Part shown: positions 25,106-33,769 of the stretch, piece after piece
How the letters are laid out: every line of letters begins with the position of its first letter
Position numbering within the stretch: position 1 is the stretch's first letter
NCBI RefSeq assembly: GCF_900105515.1
Contig: NZ_FNSY01000001.1
Location: forward strand, 3,596,001-3,660,000
Direction: 5' to 3'
Origin: Streptomyces sp. 2131.1
GTDB lineage: Bacteria > Actinomycetota > Actinomycetes > Streptomycetales > Streptomycetaceae
Length of the DNA: 64,000 nucleotides
Notes under the pieces: model-generated
What the model was told of the DNA's origin: nothing
Databases searched by the model: none
What the model saw: the letters and a program-made list of their open reading frames with translations, nothing else
Position numbers and translations under genes: made by a program

Positions 25106-25717
25106 TCAGCGGCGCGTGCGGGAGCGCCCGGCGGTGCGGGCGGCGGCGCCCGGGGGCGGCCCCGGCTCCGGCTCCGTGGCGGCGGCCTCGGCGAGGCGGA
25201 TCAGCCGGGACTCGCAGTGGTCCAGCCAGCGGGCCTCGGCCTCCGCCTGGAAGATCAGCTGCTCCACGACGAGCAGCCAGGCCACCTCGTCGCGGTTGGC
25301 GGGCGCCTGGCCGAGGGACTGCGCCTTGAGGCGGGTGTAGTCCTGCATGGCCTTCACCGTGTGGTGGCGCTGGGCCTGGATGACGGCCCTGATGTCGACG
25401 CCGGGCGCCCCGACCGCCATGGCGAGCTTGATGGCCAGCTCGTCACGGGGCGGGTTGGTGCGGTCGACGGGCGTCTCGAACCAGGCGCGCAGCTCCGTGC
25501 GCCCGGCGTCGCTGATCGAGTAGAGGGCGTGGCCCTGGTCGTCCTCGCCGTCCTGCGCGACCAGGCCGTCGCGCTCCAGCCTGCTCAGCGTCGTGTACAC
25601 CTGCCCGACGTTGAGCGGCCAGGTGGAGCCGGTGCGCGACTCGAATTCGGTACGGAGCTGGGAGCCGTAGCGCGGCCCGCGCTCCAGGAGGGCGAGGAGC
25701 CCGTGACGGATCGACAT
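25106..25717 (-). CDS. PadR family transcriptional regulator
   Basis: A 203-residue regulator with the PadR winged helix ('HGLLALLERGPRYGSQLRTE', 'NVGQVYTTLSRLERDGLV', residues 5-60) and a C-terminal helical dimer domain (vinculin-like, 'DYTRLKAQSL'). The C-terminal tail is Pro/Ala/Arg-rich. It heads the ATPase-permease operon, the usual arrangement where PadR represses an efflux system and itself. Tandem operator-like repeats overlap its ATG, in agreement with autoregulation. Confidence 0.9.
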   Translation of the reverse strand: MSIRHGLLALLERGPRYGSQLRTEFESRTGSTWPLNVGQVYTTLSRLERDGLVAQDGEDDQGHALYSISDAGRTELRAWFETPVDRTNPPRDELAIKLAMAVGAPGVDIRAVIQAQRHHTVKAMQDYTRLKAQSLGQAPANRDEVAWLLVVEQLIFQAEAEARWLDHCESRLIRLAEAAATEPEPGPPPGAAARTAGRSRTRR

Positions 25718-25741
25718 ACCGAGTATGTATACCGAGTATGT
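25714..25741 (-). promoter_or_regulatory. Tandem PadR operator overlapping the padR start codon
   Basis: ATACCGAGTATGT occurs twice head-to-tail (25716-25728 and 25729-25741). The first copy extends to ACATAC-CGA-GTATGT, a dyad of PadR type. The padR ATG (25715-25717) lies inside the site. Confidence 0.65.
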
Positions 25742-25790
25742 CGATCACCGCAAGTCTTGGGGGACGCGGTTCGGGAGGAGGGCCGTACGG

Positions 25791-26249
25791 TCAGCGGGCG
25801 CGGCGCATCCGCAGCGCGAGGAAGCCGAGACCCAGCCCCACCAGGGCGATTCCCGCCCCGAGCGACACCTGCTGCACCCGCTCGACGGTCGCCCCGTTCA
25901 GCGCCCGGCGCCCCGCCGGAAGCGGGCCGGGAAAGTCGTCCGGATCGGGCGTGAAGGCCGGCAGGGCGGCCGGTGCCGTCTCCTCGGCGCGCTGCGCGCG
26001 GTCCTCCCGCGCGTCCTCCCGGGCCACTTCGGCGGCCGACCGCCCGGGCCGCTCCCGCCCGGCCCCGGCGGGCCACCCGGCGAGCGGCGTCTGCATCTCC
26101 CCGGCGTGCGGCGAACCGCTGGAGGAAGGGGAGGGCGAGGGCGGCCCGGAGGCGCCCGGGGCGGCGGCGGCACCCACGGCCGCGGCCGCCGTCAGCGCCA
26201 GGCAGACCACGCCCCGGAAGGAGCGTGCACGCAGCTGTCCCGAAGCCAT
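25791..26249 (-). CDS. Small secreted or membrane-anchored protein of unknown function
   Basis: A 152-residue protein not recognised as a named family. A signal-peptide-like start ('RSFRGVVCLALTAAAAVGAA', residues 10-29) is followed by a Pro/Ser/Glu/Ala-rich region without clear structure. Near the C-terminus there is one hydrophobic helix ('SLGAGIALVGLGLGFLALRM') and an Arg-rich tail. This is the topology of a protein exported and held by a C-terminal membrane anchor. It precedes padR by 73 bp on the same strand and lies downstream of a kinase gene. Confidence 0.6.
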   Translation of the reverse strand: MASGQLRARSFRGVVCLALTAAAAVGAAAAPGASGPPSPSPSSSGSPHAGEMQTPLAGWPAGAGRERPGRSAAEVAREDAREDRAQRAEETAPAALPAFTPDPDDFPGPLPAGRRALNGATVERVQQVSLGAGIALVGLGLGFLALRMRRAR

Positions 26250-26321
26250 GCGGCCACCGTCACACGCGCCGGTACGACCGGCACCCCGGGTGAGGCGTAC
26301 GGATGGCTCCGATCGGCGGGG

Positions 26322-27971
26322 CTACGCCGGGTCGCCGGTGGCGATCTCCACCTCGAAGTGGGCGCCGGTCTTCGGGACCGCCGTCCCGGGCGACGGGAAC
26401 TGGTTGACGACCTGGTCCTCCGCGTACGCGTTGCCCGGGACCTTCTTCTGCTTGATCGTCCAGCCCGCGGCGTCCGCGCAGGCGCGCACCGAGAGGATGT
26501 CCTTGTACATGAAGCTCGGGGCGTCGACCTTCTGCGGGTCGTCGGTGTCCTCGTACGCGTCCGTGCACTTCTCGGAGTCGATCGTCCGGTTGCGTTCCGG
26601 ATCGCGGTGCTCGCCGGACACGGGGGACGCGCTGGCCTTGCCCTCCGTGCCGCCCTTCTTCTCCTCGCCGTTGAGCGCGATGACCGTGATCAGGCCGCCG
26701 ATCGCGACGAGCGCGACGACGATCGAGCCGATGATCACCGGCATGTTCCGCTTGGAGCCACCGCCCGATGCGGGGGTCGACGCCGTCTGCGGGGAGATCG
26801 TGTACGGCGCCGGCGTCTGGTGCTGGAGGGGCGCCTGGTTCGCGTAGGCGGGGACGCCCGTCTGCGGGTAGCCGTACGACGGGTTCGTGGCGGGGGCCGG
26901 GGTCGCCGGGCCGTACGGGCCGGGCTGCTGCGGCTGGTAGGGGCCCGGCTGGTACGGCGTCTGGACGCTCTGCGGGGCGGGCGCGGACTGGTCGACCGGC
27001 GGGAAGACCGCCGAGCCGACACCCGAGCCGCTGTTCGCCGGGGCTCCGGCGTCTCCGACGATGACCGGGGCGCCGGTGTGAGCACTGGCGCTGAGCACGC
27101 GCGCGATCTCGTCCTGCATGGCCGCGGCGCTCGGGAAGCGCTCGTTCGGGTTCTTCTTGAGCGCGCGGGCGACGAGCGCGTCCATCGCCGGGGTCAGCGA
27201 GCGGTTGATCGTCGACGGGGCGACCGGCTCCTCCTGCACATGCGCGTACGCGATGGCGAGCGGGGAGTCCGCGTCGAAGGGGAGGCGGCCGGTCAGCAGC
27301 TGGAAGAGCATGATGCCGACCGAATAGAGGTCGGAGCGCGCGTCCACCCCGCGGCCCAGGGCCTGTTCGGGGGAGAGGTACTGCGGGGTGCCGACGACCA
27401 TGCCGGTCTGCGTCATCGACGTGACGCCGGACTGCATGGCGCGGGCGATACCGAAGTCCATGACCTTGACGACACCGCGCTTGGTCACCATGACGTTGCC
27501 CGGCTTGATGTCGCGGTGCACCAGGCCCATCTCGTGGCTGGTGTCCAGCGCGGCCAGCACGTCCGCGGTGACCTTGAGCGCCTTGTCGGCCGGCATCGCG
27601 CCTTGGGCGCGGATGTCCGCCGCCAGGACCGAACCGAGCGGCTGCCCCTCCACGTACTCCATGACGATGTACGGCATCAGCGCGCCGCCGAGCTCGTCCT
27701 CGCCCGTGTCGAACACCGAGACGATGTTGGTGTGCTGGAGCTTGGCGACGGCCTGCGCCTCACGGCGGAAGCGCTCGCGGAACGACTGCTCACGGCCCAG
27801 CTCGGTGTGGAGCGTCTTGATCGCGACCTGCCGGTCGAGGGCGGAGTCGTACGCCAGATATACGGACGCCATCCCGCCTTCGCCGAGCAGGTCACGCAGC
27901 TGGTAACGGCCGCCGGCGACCGAACCGCCCGCGTAGCGACCCTGCGTACCGTGTCCGCCGTCCTGGCTCAT
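26322..27971 (-). CDS. PknB-type Ser/Thr protein kinase with one PASTA domain
   Basis: A 549-residue membrane kinase. The catalytic domain (about residues 20-285) has 'GEGGMASVYLA' (glycine loop), 'VAIKTLH' (Lys), 'HRDIKPGNVMV' and 'DFGIARA' with 'GTPQYLSPEQA'. A Pro/Gln/Tyr-rich juxtamembrane linker and one membrane helix ('MPVIIGSIVVALVAIGGLIT', near 405) follow. The extracytoplasmic end (about 480-549) is a single PASTA-like domain ('QVVNQFPSPGTAVPKTGAHF') expected to sense cell-wall fragments. The ATG at 27971 has AGGGGGAAG upstream. It is divergent from a second kinase. Confidence 0.93.
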   Translation of the reverse strand: MSQDGGHGTQGRYAGGSVAGGRYQLRDLLGEGGMASVYLAYDSALDRQVAIKTLHTELGREQSFRERFRREAQAVAKLQHTNIVSVFDTGEDELGGALMPYIVMEYVEGQPLGSVLAADIRAQGAMPADKALKVTADVLAALDTSHEMGLVHRDIKPGNVMVTKRGVVKVMDFGIARAMQSGVTSMTQTGMVVGTPQYLSPEQALGRGVDARSDLYSVGIMLFQLLTGRLPFDADSPLAIAYAHVQEEPVAPSTINRSLTPAMDALVARALKKNPNERFPSAAAMQDEIARVLSASAHTGAPVIVGDAGAPANSGSGVGSAVFPPVDQSAPAPQSVQTPYQPGPYQPQQPGPYGPATPAPATNPSYGYPQTGVPAYANQAPLQHQTPAPYTISPQTASTPASGGGSKRNMPVIIGSIVVALVAIGGLITVIALNGEEKKGGTEGKASASPVSGEHRDPERNRTIDSEKCTDAYEDTDDPQKVDAPSFMYKDILSVRACADAAGWTIKQKKVPGNAYAEDQVVNQFPSPGTAVPKTGAHFEVEIATGDPA

Positions 27972-28320
27972 GACTTGCTTCCCCCTCGGCGCGCGACTCA
28001 CGCGAACTCGGCGTGCCACTCACGCGATGATCCGTATTACTGGCCAAGTCTGCCCGAGGGGTACGACACGTCAAGCCGGGTGCCCGTTCCGTGACCGTAC
28101 GCGCTGGAAGCGTCTCGGAAGCGTTACAGGATCAGCATGGAATTTGCGTCGGCGGCGCGCCAGCCGATTGGATGGCCGGTCCGGCGCCGGATCGGCCTGT
28201 CGTACAGAGGCTGTAGCGTGACGGGGCAACGCGGCCGGCAGTGCAGCCGGCAACGCAGCAGGGCACCGTGAGACCCCGCGGACGCGCGGACAGAGCGGAC
28301 AGAAACGACGGCGAGGACTG
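27972..28320. other. 349-bp divergent promoter region between two kinase genes
   Basis: No gene is visible here. The region contains a short direct repeat GGAAGCGT (28106-28126 area) and AT-richer stretches (28030-28040 and 28138-28146) that could hold promoters for both kinases, but no clear operator dyad. Confidence 0.4.
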
Positions 28321-30015
28321 ATGGCACCCGAACCCGAAGCAAACGGCGGCGGAGTTCCGGATGGCACCGAATCCTTCGGTATCGGCGGGGTCGTCGGCGA
28401 CGGACGGTACCGGCTGACCCACCGCCTCGGCCGGGGCGGCATGGCCGAGGTGTTCGCGGCGGAGGACGTCCGGCTGGGGCGCACGGTCGCGGTGAAGCTG
28501 CTGCGCTCCGACCTCGCCGAGGACCCGGTCTCCAAGGCCCGCTTCACGCGCGAGGCGCAGTCGGTCGCCGGGCTCAACCACCATGCGGTCGTGGCGGTCT
28601 ACGACTCCGGCGAGGACACCGTCAACGGCCAGACGGTCCCGTACATCGTGATGGAGCTCGTCGAGGGCCGCACGATCCGCGACCTGCTGATCAACGCCGA
28701 GGCCCCGCCGCCGGAGCAGGCGCTGATCATCGTCTCCGGGGTGCTGGAGGCGCTCGCCTACTCGCACCAGCACGGCATCGTGCACCGCGACATCAAGCCC
28801 GCCAACGTGATCATCACCCACTCCGGTGCGGTCAAGGTGATGGACTTCGGCATCGCCCGCGCGCTGCACGGCGCGCAGTCCACGATGACGCAGACCGGCA
28901 TGGTCATGGGCACGCCGCAGTACCTCTCCCCGGAGCAGGCGCTGGGCAAGGCCGTCGACCACCGCTCCGACCTGTACGCCACCGGCTGCCTGCTGTACGA
29001 ACTGTTGGCGCTGCGGCCCCCGTTCACGGGCGAGACGCCGCTCTCCGTGGTGTACCAGCACGTGCAGGACACCCCGGTCCCGCCGTCGCAGATCCTGGAC
29101 GCGGTGCCGCCGGAGCTGGACGGGCTCGTCATGCGCTCGCTGGCGAAGGACCCGGACGACCGGTTCCAGAGCGCCGAGGAGATGCGCGGTCTGGTCCAGT
29201 ACGGCCTTCAGATGCTCCAGGTGCAGGGCGGCCACACCGGCACGTGGAACACCGGCCCGGTCGTCCTGGCCGACGGCCCCGGCACCCCGCCAGGCGGCAT
29301 GACCGGCGCCACGCGCGCCATGGGCGGCTACCCGCAGCACGGCGACACCTCGCAGGCCCCGATCCTGCCGCCGATGAACCCGGACGACGGGGGTTACGAC
29401 GGCGGCAGCACCCGGCAGGGCGGCGGCGGTCGCGGCAAGCTGTGGCTGTTCGTCGTGCTCGCCCTGATCGCGATCGGCGCGGGCGTGGCCATCGCACTCA
29501 ACGCGGCGGGCGACAGCGGCAAGAAGCACGAGAAGCAGCCGACGGAGACCTCCAGTTCGCCGACGCCGACGGAGGACTCCCCGACGCCGACGCCGGAGAA
29601 GACCGAGGAGAGCGAACAGCCGGGCGACAGCAGCGGCGGCCAGTGGGACAACACCTGGGAGCCCTCGCCGACGCCGAGCCGGACGGCCGAGAGCCCCTCC
29701 GCCACCGCGACCGACCCGGGCACGGGCGGCACGGACGACGGCGGCACCGACAACGGCGGCAGCAGCAGTAGCGGGTCGGGCGGCAACAGCGGCAACGGCA
29801 CCGGCAACGGCGGTACGGGGACCAACGGCGAGACCGGTGACAGCGGGGGCAGCACCGGCACCAGCGACGGCGGCAGCACGGGCACCAGCGACGGCGGCAG
29901 CACCGGTACCGCCGAGGGCACGACCGAGGGCACGGACGGGGCCGCCGGCGGTGCCGCCGAAGGCGCGTCCACCGGCACCACGGCGGGCGCTCCGGGCGCG
30001 GCCACCGGCGGCTGA
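28321..30015 (+). CDS. PknB-type Ser/Thr protein kinase with Gly/Ser/Thr-rich exterior tail
   Basis: A 564-residue membrane kinase. Intact kinase motifs: 'GRGGMAEVFAA', 'VAVKLLR', 'HRDIKPANVII', 'DFGIARA' and 'GTPQYLSPEQA' (domain about residues 28-290). A membrane helix ('LWLFVVLALIAIGAGVAIAL') lies near residue 375. The outer part has no PASTA domain but a low-complexity Thr/Pro then Gly/Ser/Asn-rich tail of about 170 residues with TGTSDGGS repeats, resembling a wall-spanning stalk. It is divergent from the PASTA kinase. The signal it senses is unknown. Confidence 0.9.
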   Translation: MAPEPEANGGGVPDGTESFGIGGVVGDGRYRLTHRLGRGGMAEVFAAEDVRLGRTVAVKLLRSDLAEDPVSKARFTREAQSVAGLNHHAVVAVYDSGEDTVNGQTVPYIVMELVEGRTIRDLLINAEAPPPEQALIIVSGVLEALAYSHQHGIVHRDIKPANVIITHSGAVKVMDFGIARALHGAQSTMTQTGMVMGTPQYLSPEQALGKAVDHRSDLYATGCLLYELLALRPPFTGETPLSVVYQHVQDTPVPPSQILDAVPPELDGLVMRSLAKDPDDRFQSAEEMRGLVQYGLQMLQVQGGHTGTWNTGPVVLADGPGTPPGGMTGATRAMGGYPQHGDTSQAPILPPMNPDDGGYDGGSTRQGGGGRGKLWLFVVLALIAIGAGVAIALNAAGDSGKKHEKQPTETSSSPTPTEDSPTPTPEKTEESEQPGDSSGGQWDNTWEPSPTPSRTAESPSATATDPGTGGTDDGGTDNGGSSSSGSGGNSGNGTGNGGTGTNGETGDSGGSTGTSDGGSTGTSDGGSTGTAEGTTEGTDGAAGGAAEGASTGTTAGAPGAATGG

Positions 30016-30025
30016 GCCGCCCGCC

Positions 30026-31075
30026 TCACCCCGTGAACGCCGCGCGCACCGCCTCGTATTCACGGGTCCACCAGACCGCCAGGGCCGACACCGCGGGGAA
30101 CTGCGGGTCGGCCCTGCGGTCGTCCAGGCAGTAGCGCCAGCGCAGTATCCAGAAGTCGTTGAGCCGCTCCCACCACACCCGGTGCACCGCCGCCGCCAGT
30201 TCAGCCGCGTCCGCCCCGGCCGCCCGCCGGTAGGCCCGGGCGTAGGCGCGTACCTTCGTCAGGTCCAGCGCACCGGCCGGCTGGACGAAGAAGATCGCCG
30301 CCGCGCGCACCGCCTCCTCCGCCCGGGGCTGGACGGCCAGCCGGTCCCAGTCGAGGATCGCGACCGGTTCGGCGCCCCGGTAGAGCACGTTCAGCGGGTG
30401 GAAGTCGCCGTGCACCCAACCGGTGGCGGGCGCGCCCGGATCGGGCGGCCGGCGGTCGGCGTACCGTTCCAGCAGAACGCGCCGCTCGCGCAGCCGGTGC
30501 TCGGCCAGTTCGTCGAAGGCGTCCCGGCTCCCGCGCCCGCGCGCGGCGGCGAGCAGGTCGCCGATCAGCGCGAAGGTGTCGGCCGCCTGCGGACTCGCGT
30601 AACCGGGTGGCCGCCCGCCGCCCGTCCCCGTGTCGCGCTCGGTTCCCATGACCTGCTCAAGACCCGTGTGTACGGCTCCGAGGAGCGTCCCGAGACGCAT
30701 GGACTGGGCGAGGGTGAGCTGGGCGCCGCCCCGGTGCAGGCCCTCGACCCAGGGGTGGAGGGCGTAGCGGCGGCCGGCGATCTCGGTGACGGTCTCGCCG
30801 TCACGGGCCCCCAGCGGCGGGGCTACGGGCACTCCGAGTGACTGGAGGCGCCGGGTCGCGCGGTGCTGGCGGACGATGGTGGCGCGGTCGCGGGTGGCGT
30901 CGTCCGAGTGGTGCTTGAGGAAGTACGAACCCCGTGTGGTGGACACCCGGTAACCGTGGTTGAGCAGGCCCTGGGAGAGCGGGGTGCAGGTGAGCGGCTC
31001 ACCGGCGTCCGGGTAACGGCGAAGCACCTCGCCGACCGGCGGGACCGGCGGGGAGGCGACAGATGAGCGCGACAC
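30026..31075 (-). CDS. APH-type phosphotransferase
   Basis: A 349-residue aminoglycoside-phosphotransferase/choline-kinase fold protein. The catalytic loop is 'WVHGDFHPLNVLY' (near residue 220) and the metal-binding 'AILDWDRLA' follows. The N-terminal lobe reads 'GLLNHGYRVSTTRGSYFLK'. Such proteins phosphorylate small molecules, and no substrate is evident. A GTG start with a weak ribosome binding site was used. It converges on the kinase gene 10 bp away. Confidence 0.85.
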   Translation of the reverse strand: MSRSSVASPPVPPVGEVLRRYPDAGEPLTCTPLSQGLLNHGYRVSTTRGSYFLKHHSDDATRDRATIVRQHRATRRLQSLGVPVAPPLGARDGETVTEIAGRRYALHPWVEGLHRGGAQLTLAQSMRLGTLLGAVHTGLEQVMGTERDTGTGGGRPPGYASPQAADTFALIGDLLAAARGRGSRDAFDELAEHRLRERRVLLERYADRRPPDPGAPATGWVHGDFHPLNVLYRGAEPVAILDWDRLAVQPRAEEAVRAAAIFFVQPAGALDLTKVRAYARAYRRAAGADAAELAAAVHRVWWERLNDFWILRWRYCLDDRRADPQFPAVSALAVWWTREYEAVRAAFTG

Positions 31076-31090
31076 GCTTCAGATGTTAGA

Positions 31091-31525
31091 TCACGCTGCG
31101 TTGCGGATTTGCTGAGTTGCGTGGAAGTCCAGAGTGTGCACCGTGACGAAGTGGGGTTCGAGCCAGAGGTACGACGGGGCGAACGGTTCTCCGTTGACCT
31201 CGACGGGCGCGGGACCGAAGCGCTCGCGCTGGGCGGGGGTCGGCTCGACGATCCGGGCGGGCCCGGTGAACTGCACGGACCACAGGTCCTCGGTGCCGGC
31301 GGGGGCCGTGTTGAAGTTGTCCGCGCCGTAGGCCACGACCGCGCCGTCGCAGGCGCCGTGGTGGCCGAGACCGCTGTGCATGCGCAGCACGACGCGGCCG
31401 TCGATGACGATGTGCCGGGCCACCGTCAGCATCGGGAGGGCCCGCATGCTGGTCGCCAGCCGGCCGTAGGGGACCCGGCCGAGCAGGTCGATCGCGTGGA
31501 GTTCCTCGTGGGACATGTCCTCCAC
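31091..31525 (-). CDS. Pyridoxamine 5'-phosphate oxidase-like flavoprotein
   Basis: A 144-residue split-barrel flavin-binding protein. The opening 'LLGRVPYGRLATSMRALPML' and the closing 'APSYLWLEPHFVTVHTLDF' resemble the PPOX-like group acting with FMN or F420; the substrate is unknown. Start uncertain: GTG at 31525 is used, but an ATG at 31516 lies three codons in. It sits immediately upstream of the phosphotransferase on the same strand (15 bp gap). Confidence 0.75.
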   Translation of the reverse strand: MEDMSHEELHAIDLLGRVPYGRLATSMRALPMLTVARHIVIDGRVVLRMHSGLGHHGACDGAVVAYGADNFNTAPAGTEDLWSVQFTGPARIVEPTPAQRERFGPAPVEVNGEPFAPSYLWLEPHFVTVHTLDFHATQQIRNAA

Positions 31526-31603
31526 TGTCGGCCACCGTGTGAGGGCCGGATAAGAGGCCGGGGCCCCCGTTTCGCCGGGACCAAAGTCCCTCCCGGCTCC
31601 CTC

Positions 31604-32281
31604 TCAGCGCTTCTCCGCCTGGAGTCGTGCCACGTACGCGGCGGCCTGCGAGCGGCGCTCCATGCCGAGCTTGGAGAGCAGGCTGGACACGTAGTTCTTG
31701 ATCGTCTTCTCGGCGAGGTGCAGCCGTTCGCCGATCACCCGGTTGGTCAGGCCCTCGCCGATCAGGTCGAGGATCTTGCGCTCCTGGTCCGTGAGGCTCG
31801 CGAGCTTCTCGTCGCCCCGGGCCGTCTTGCCGTCGCGGAGCCGCTCCATCACGCGCGCGGTGGCGACCGGGTCCAGCAGCGACTTGCCGGCTGCCACGTC
31901 CCGTACGGCCGTCAGCAGTTCGTTGCCCCGGATCGCCTTGAGCACGTAGCCCGCGGCGCCCGCCATGATCGCGTCGAACAGCGCCTCGTCGTCGGCGTAC
32001 GAGGTCAGCATCAGGCAGTGGATGGAGCCGTCCTGGGACCGGATCTCGCGGCAGACCTCGACCCCGCTGCCGTCCGGCAGCCGCACGTCGAGCACCGCCA
32101 CGTCGGGGCGTACCGCCGGAATCCGCACCAGCGCGTCCGCCGCCGTGCCGGCCTCGCCGACCACCTCGATGTCGTCCTCCATCGCCAGCAACTCATGGAC
32201 GCCGCGCCGGACGACTTCGTGGTCGTCGAGCAGAAATACGGTGATTTTTCCTTCTTCGCGCACAATCGCAGTCTCACACAC
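31604..32281 (-). CDS. NarL/LuxR family response regulator (orphan)
   Basis: A 225-residue regulator. Receiver domain with 'LLDDHEVVRR' acidic pair, phospho-acceptor Asp in 'VAVLDVRLPDGSG' (near residue 62) and Lys in 'YVLKAIRG'. The C-terminal LuxR helix-turn-helix is 'LTDQERKILDLIGEGLTNRV' to 'KTIKNYVSSLLSKLGM'. It resembles the DevR/DosR group. No sensor kinase gene is adjacent, so its partner is elsewhere. GTG at 32281 follows GAAGAGG; a GTG six codons later is an alternative. Confidence 0.9.
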   Translation of the reverse strand: MCETAIVREEGKITVFLLDDHEVVRRGVHELLAMEDDIEVVGEAGTAADALVRIPAVRPDVAVLDVRLPDGSGVEVCREIRSQDGSIHCLMLTSYADDEALFDAIMAGAAGYVLKAIRGNELLTAVRDVAAGKSLLDPVATARVMERLRDGKTARGDEKLASLTDQERKILDLIGEGLTNRVIGERLHLAEKTIKNYVSSLLSKLGMERRSQAAAYVARLQAEKR

Positions 32282-32603
32282 TCACCTCTTCCCTGCCGCT
32301 GTCGGGCGGGATAACGTGCCGTTGTTCCGGCGGCCTGCGAGGCTGTGATCAGTGCTGTGACCAGCGAGACTCCCCGAATTCCTCGATTTACTTGGATATC
32401 CAAGCAAAATCGCAGGTCAGGAAGGGTTTCGCAGTTACGGGACCCACTGGGTAACGTGCCTTGGACAGGGCGCTCGCCGGGGCACCTGTCACGCCTGTTT
32501 CCCGGACCGAGCGGCACCCACCCCGTGCACGGGTACGGACACAGGCGAGCCGCACTGGTCTCCCGGCAGACCCCGGGGGCCGGACCGACGGAGGAGCACG
32601 CAC
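32282..32603. other. 322-bp divergent intergenic region upstream of the second bkd operon
   Basis: No gene is seen. It holds the palindrome at 32391-32404, an AT-rich patch at 32376-32412 unusual for this genome, and a GGAGGAG ribosome binding site at 32590-32596 for the bkd E1alpha gene. Confidence 0.5.
32391..32404. promoter_or_regulatory. Perfect 14-bp palindrome, candidate operator
   Basis: CTTGGATATCCAAG is a perfect dyad inside a larger imperfect one (CGATTT on the left, AAATCG on the right). It is 200 bp upstream of the second bkd operon and 110 bp upstream of the divergent response regulator. The binding protein is unknown. Confidence 0.6.
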
Positions 32604-33767
32604 GTGACCGTGGAGAGCACTGCTGCCGCGCGTAAACCGCGACGCAGCAGCAAGCGGACCAGCGCCGCGAAAACGCCCGCGAAGACGCCGGAGGGTTCCA
32701 CGCCCGAGCTCGTACAGCTGCTGACGCCCGAGGGCGAGCGGGTCGAGCACCCGGACTACTCGATCGACCTGAGCGCGGAAGAGCTGCGCGCCCTGTACCG
32801 GGACATGGTCCTCACCCGCCGCTTCGACGCCGAGGCCACCGCCCTCCAGCGCCAGGGCGAGCTGGGCCTGTGGGCCTCGCTGCTGGGCCAGGAGGCCGCG
32901 CAGATCGGCTCGGGACGGGCCCTGCGCGACGACGACTACGTCTTCCCGACCTACCGTGAGCACGGTGTGGCCTGGTGCCGGGGCGTCGACCCGACCAACC
33001 TGCTCGGGATGTTCCGCGGTGTGAACCACGGCGGCTGGGACCCGAACACCAACAATTTCCACCTGTACACGATCGTCATCGGCTCGCAGACCCTGCACGC
33101 CACGGGTTACGCCATGGGCGTGGCCAAGGACGGCGCGGACTCGGCCGTGATCGCGTACTTCGGGGACGGCGCCTCCAGCCAGGGCGACGTCGCGGAGGCG
33201 TTCACCTTCTCCGCCGTCTACAACGCCCCGGTCGTCTTCTTCTGCCAGAACAACCAGTGGGCGATCTCCGAGCCCACCGAGAAGCAGACCCGGGTGCCGC
33301 TCTACCAGCGCGCCCAGGGCTTCGGCTTCCCCGGCGTCCGGGTCGACGGCAACGACGTCCTGGCCTGCCTGGCCGTCACCCGTTCCGCCCTGGAGCGGGC
33401 CCGGCGCGGCGAGGGCCCGACCCTGGTCGAGGCGTTCACGTACCGCATGGGCGCGCACACCACATCCGACGACCCGACGAAGTACCGGGCCGACGAGGAG
33501 CGCGCGTCCTGGGAGGCCAAGGACCCGATCCTGCGCCTGCGCACGTACCTGGAGAGGGAGGGCGCGGCCGACGAGGCGTTCTTCACCGCCCTCGACGAGG
33601 AGAGCGAGACCCTCGGCAAGCGCGTCCGCGAGGCCGTACGGGCGATGCCCGATCCGGACCGGATGGCGATCTTCGACCACGCCTACGCCGACGGGAACCC
33701 GCTCGTCGACGAGGAGCGCGCCGAGTTCGCCGCCTACCAGGCATCGTTCGCCGAGGAGGGCAAGTAA
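32604..33767 (+). CDS. bkdA: Branched-chain 2-oxoacid dehydrogenase E1 alpha subunit (second copy)
   Basis: A 387-residue E1 alpha subunit with thiamine diphosphate motif 'YFGDGASSQGD' to 'VFFCQNNQ' (about residues 187-216) and 'YRMGAHTTSDDPTKYR' after it. The Lys/Arg/Ala-rich first 35 residues are a variable extension. The two window copies share the fold but differ widely in sequence, so they are old paralogues, not a recent duplication. GTG start with GGAGGAG upstream. First gene of a three-gene operon. Confidence 0.92.
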   Translation: MTVESTAAARKPRRSSKRTSAAKTPAKTPEGSTPELVQLLTPEGERVEHPDYSIDLSAEELRALYRDMVLTRRFDAEATALQRQGELGLWASLLGQEAAQIGSGRALRDDDYVFPTYREHGVAWCRGVDPTNLLGMFRGVNHGGWDPNTNNFHLYTIVIGSQTLHATGYAMGVAKDGADSAVIAYFGDGASSQGDVAEAFTFSAVYNAPVVFFCQNNQWAISEPTEKQTRVPLYQRAQGFGFPGVRVDGNDVLACLAVTRSALERARRGEGPTLVEAFTYRMGAHTTSDDPTKYRADEERASWEAKDPILRLRTYLEREGAADEAFFTALDEESETLGKRVREAVRAMPDPDRMAIFDHAYADGNPLVDEERAEFAAYQASFAEEGK

Positions 33768-33769
33768 CC

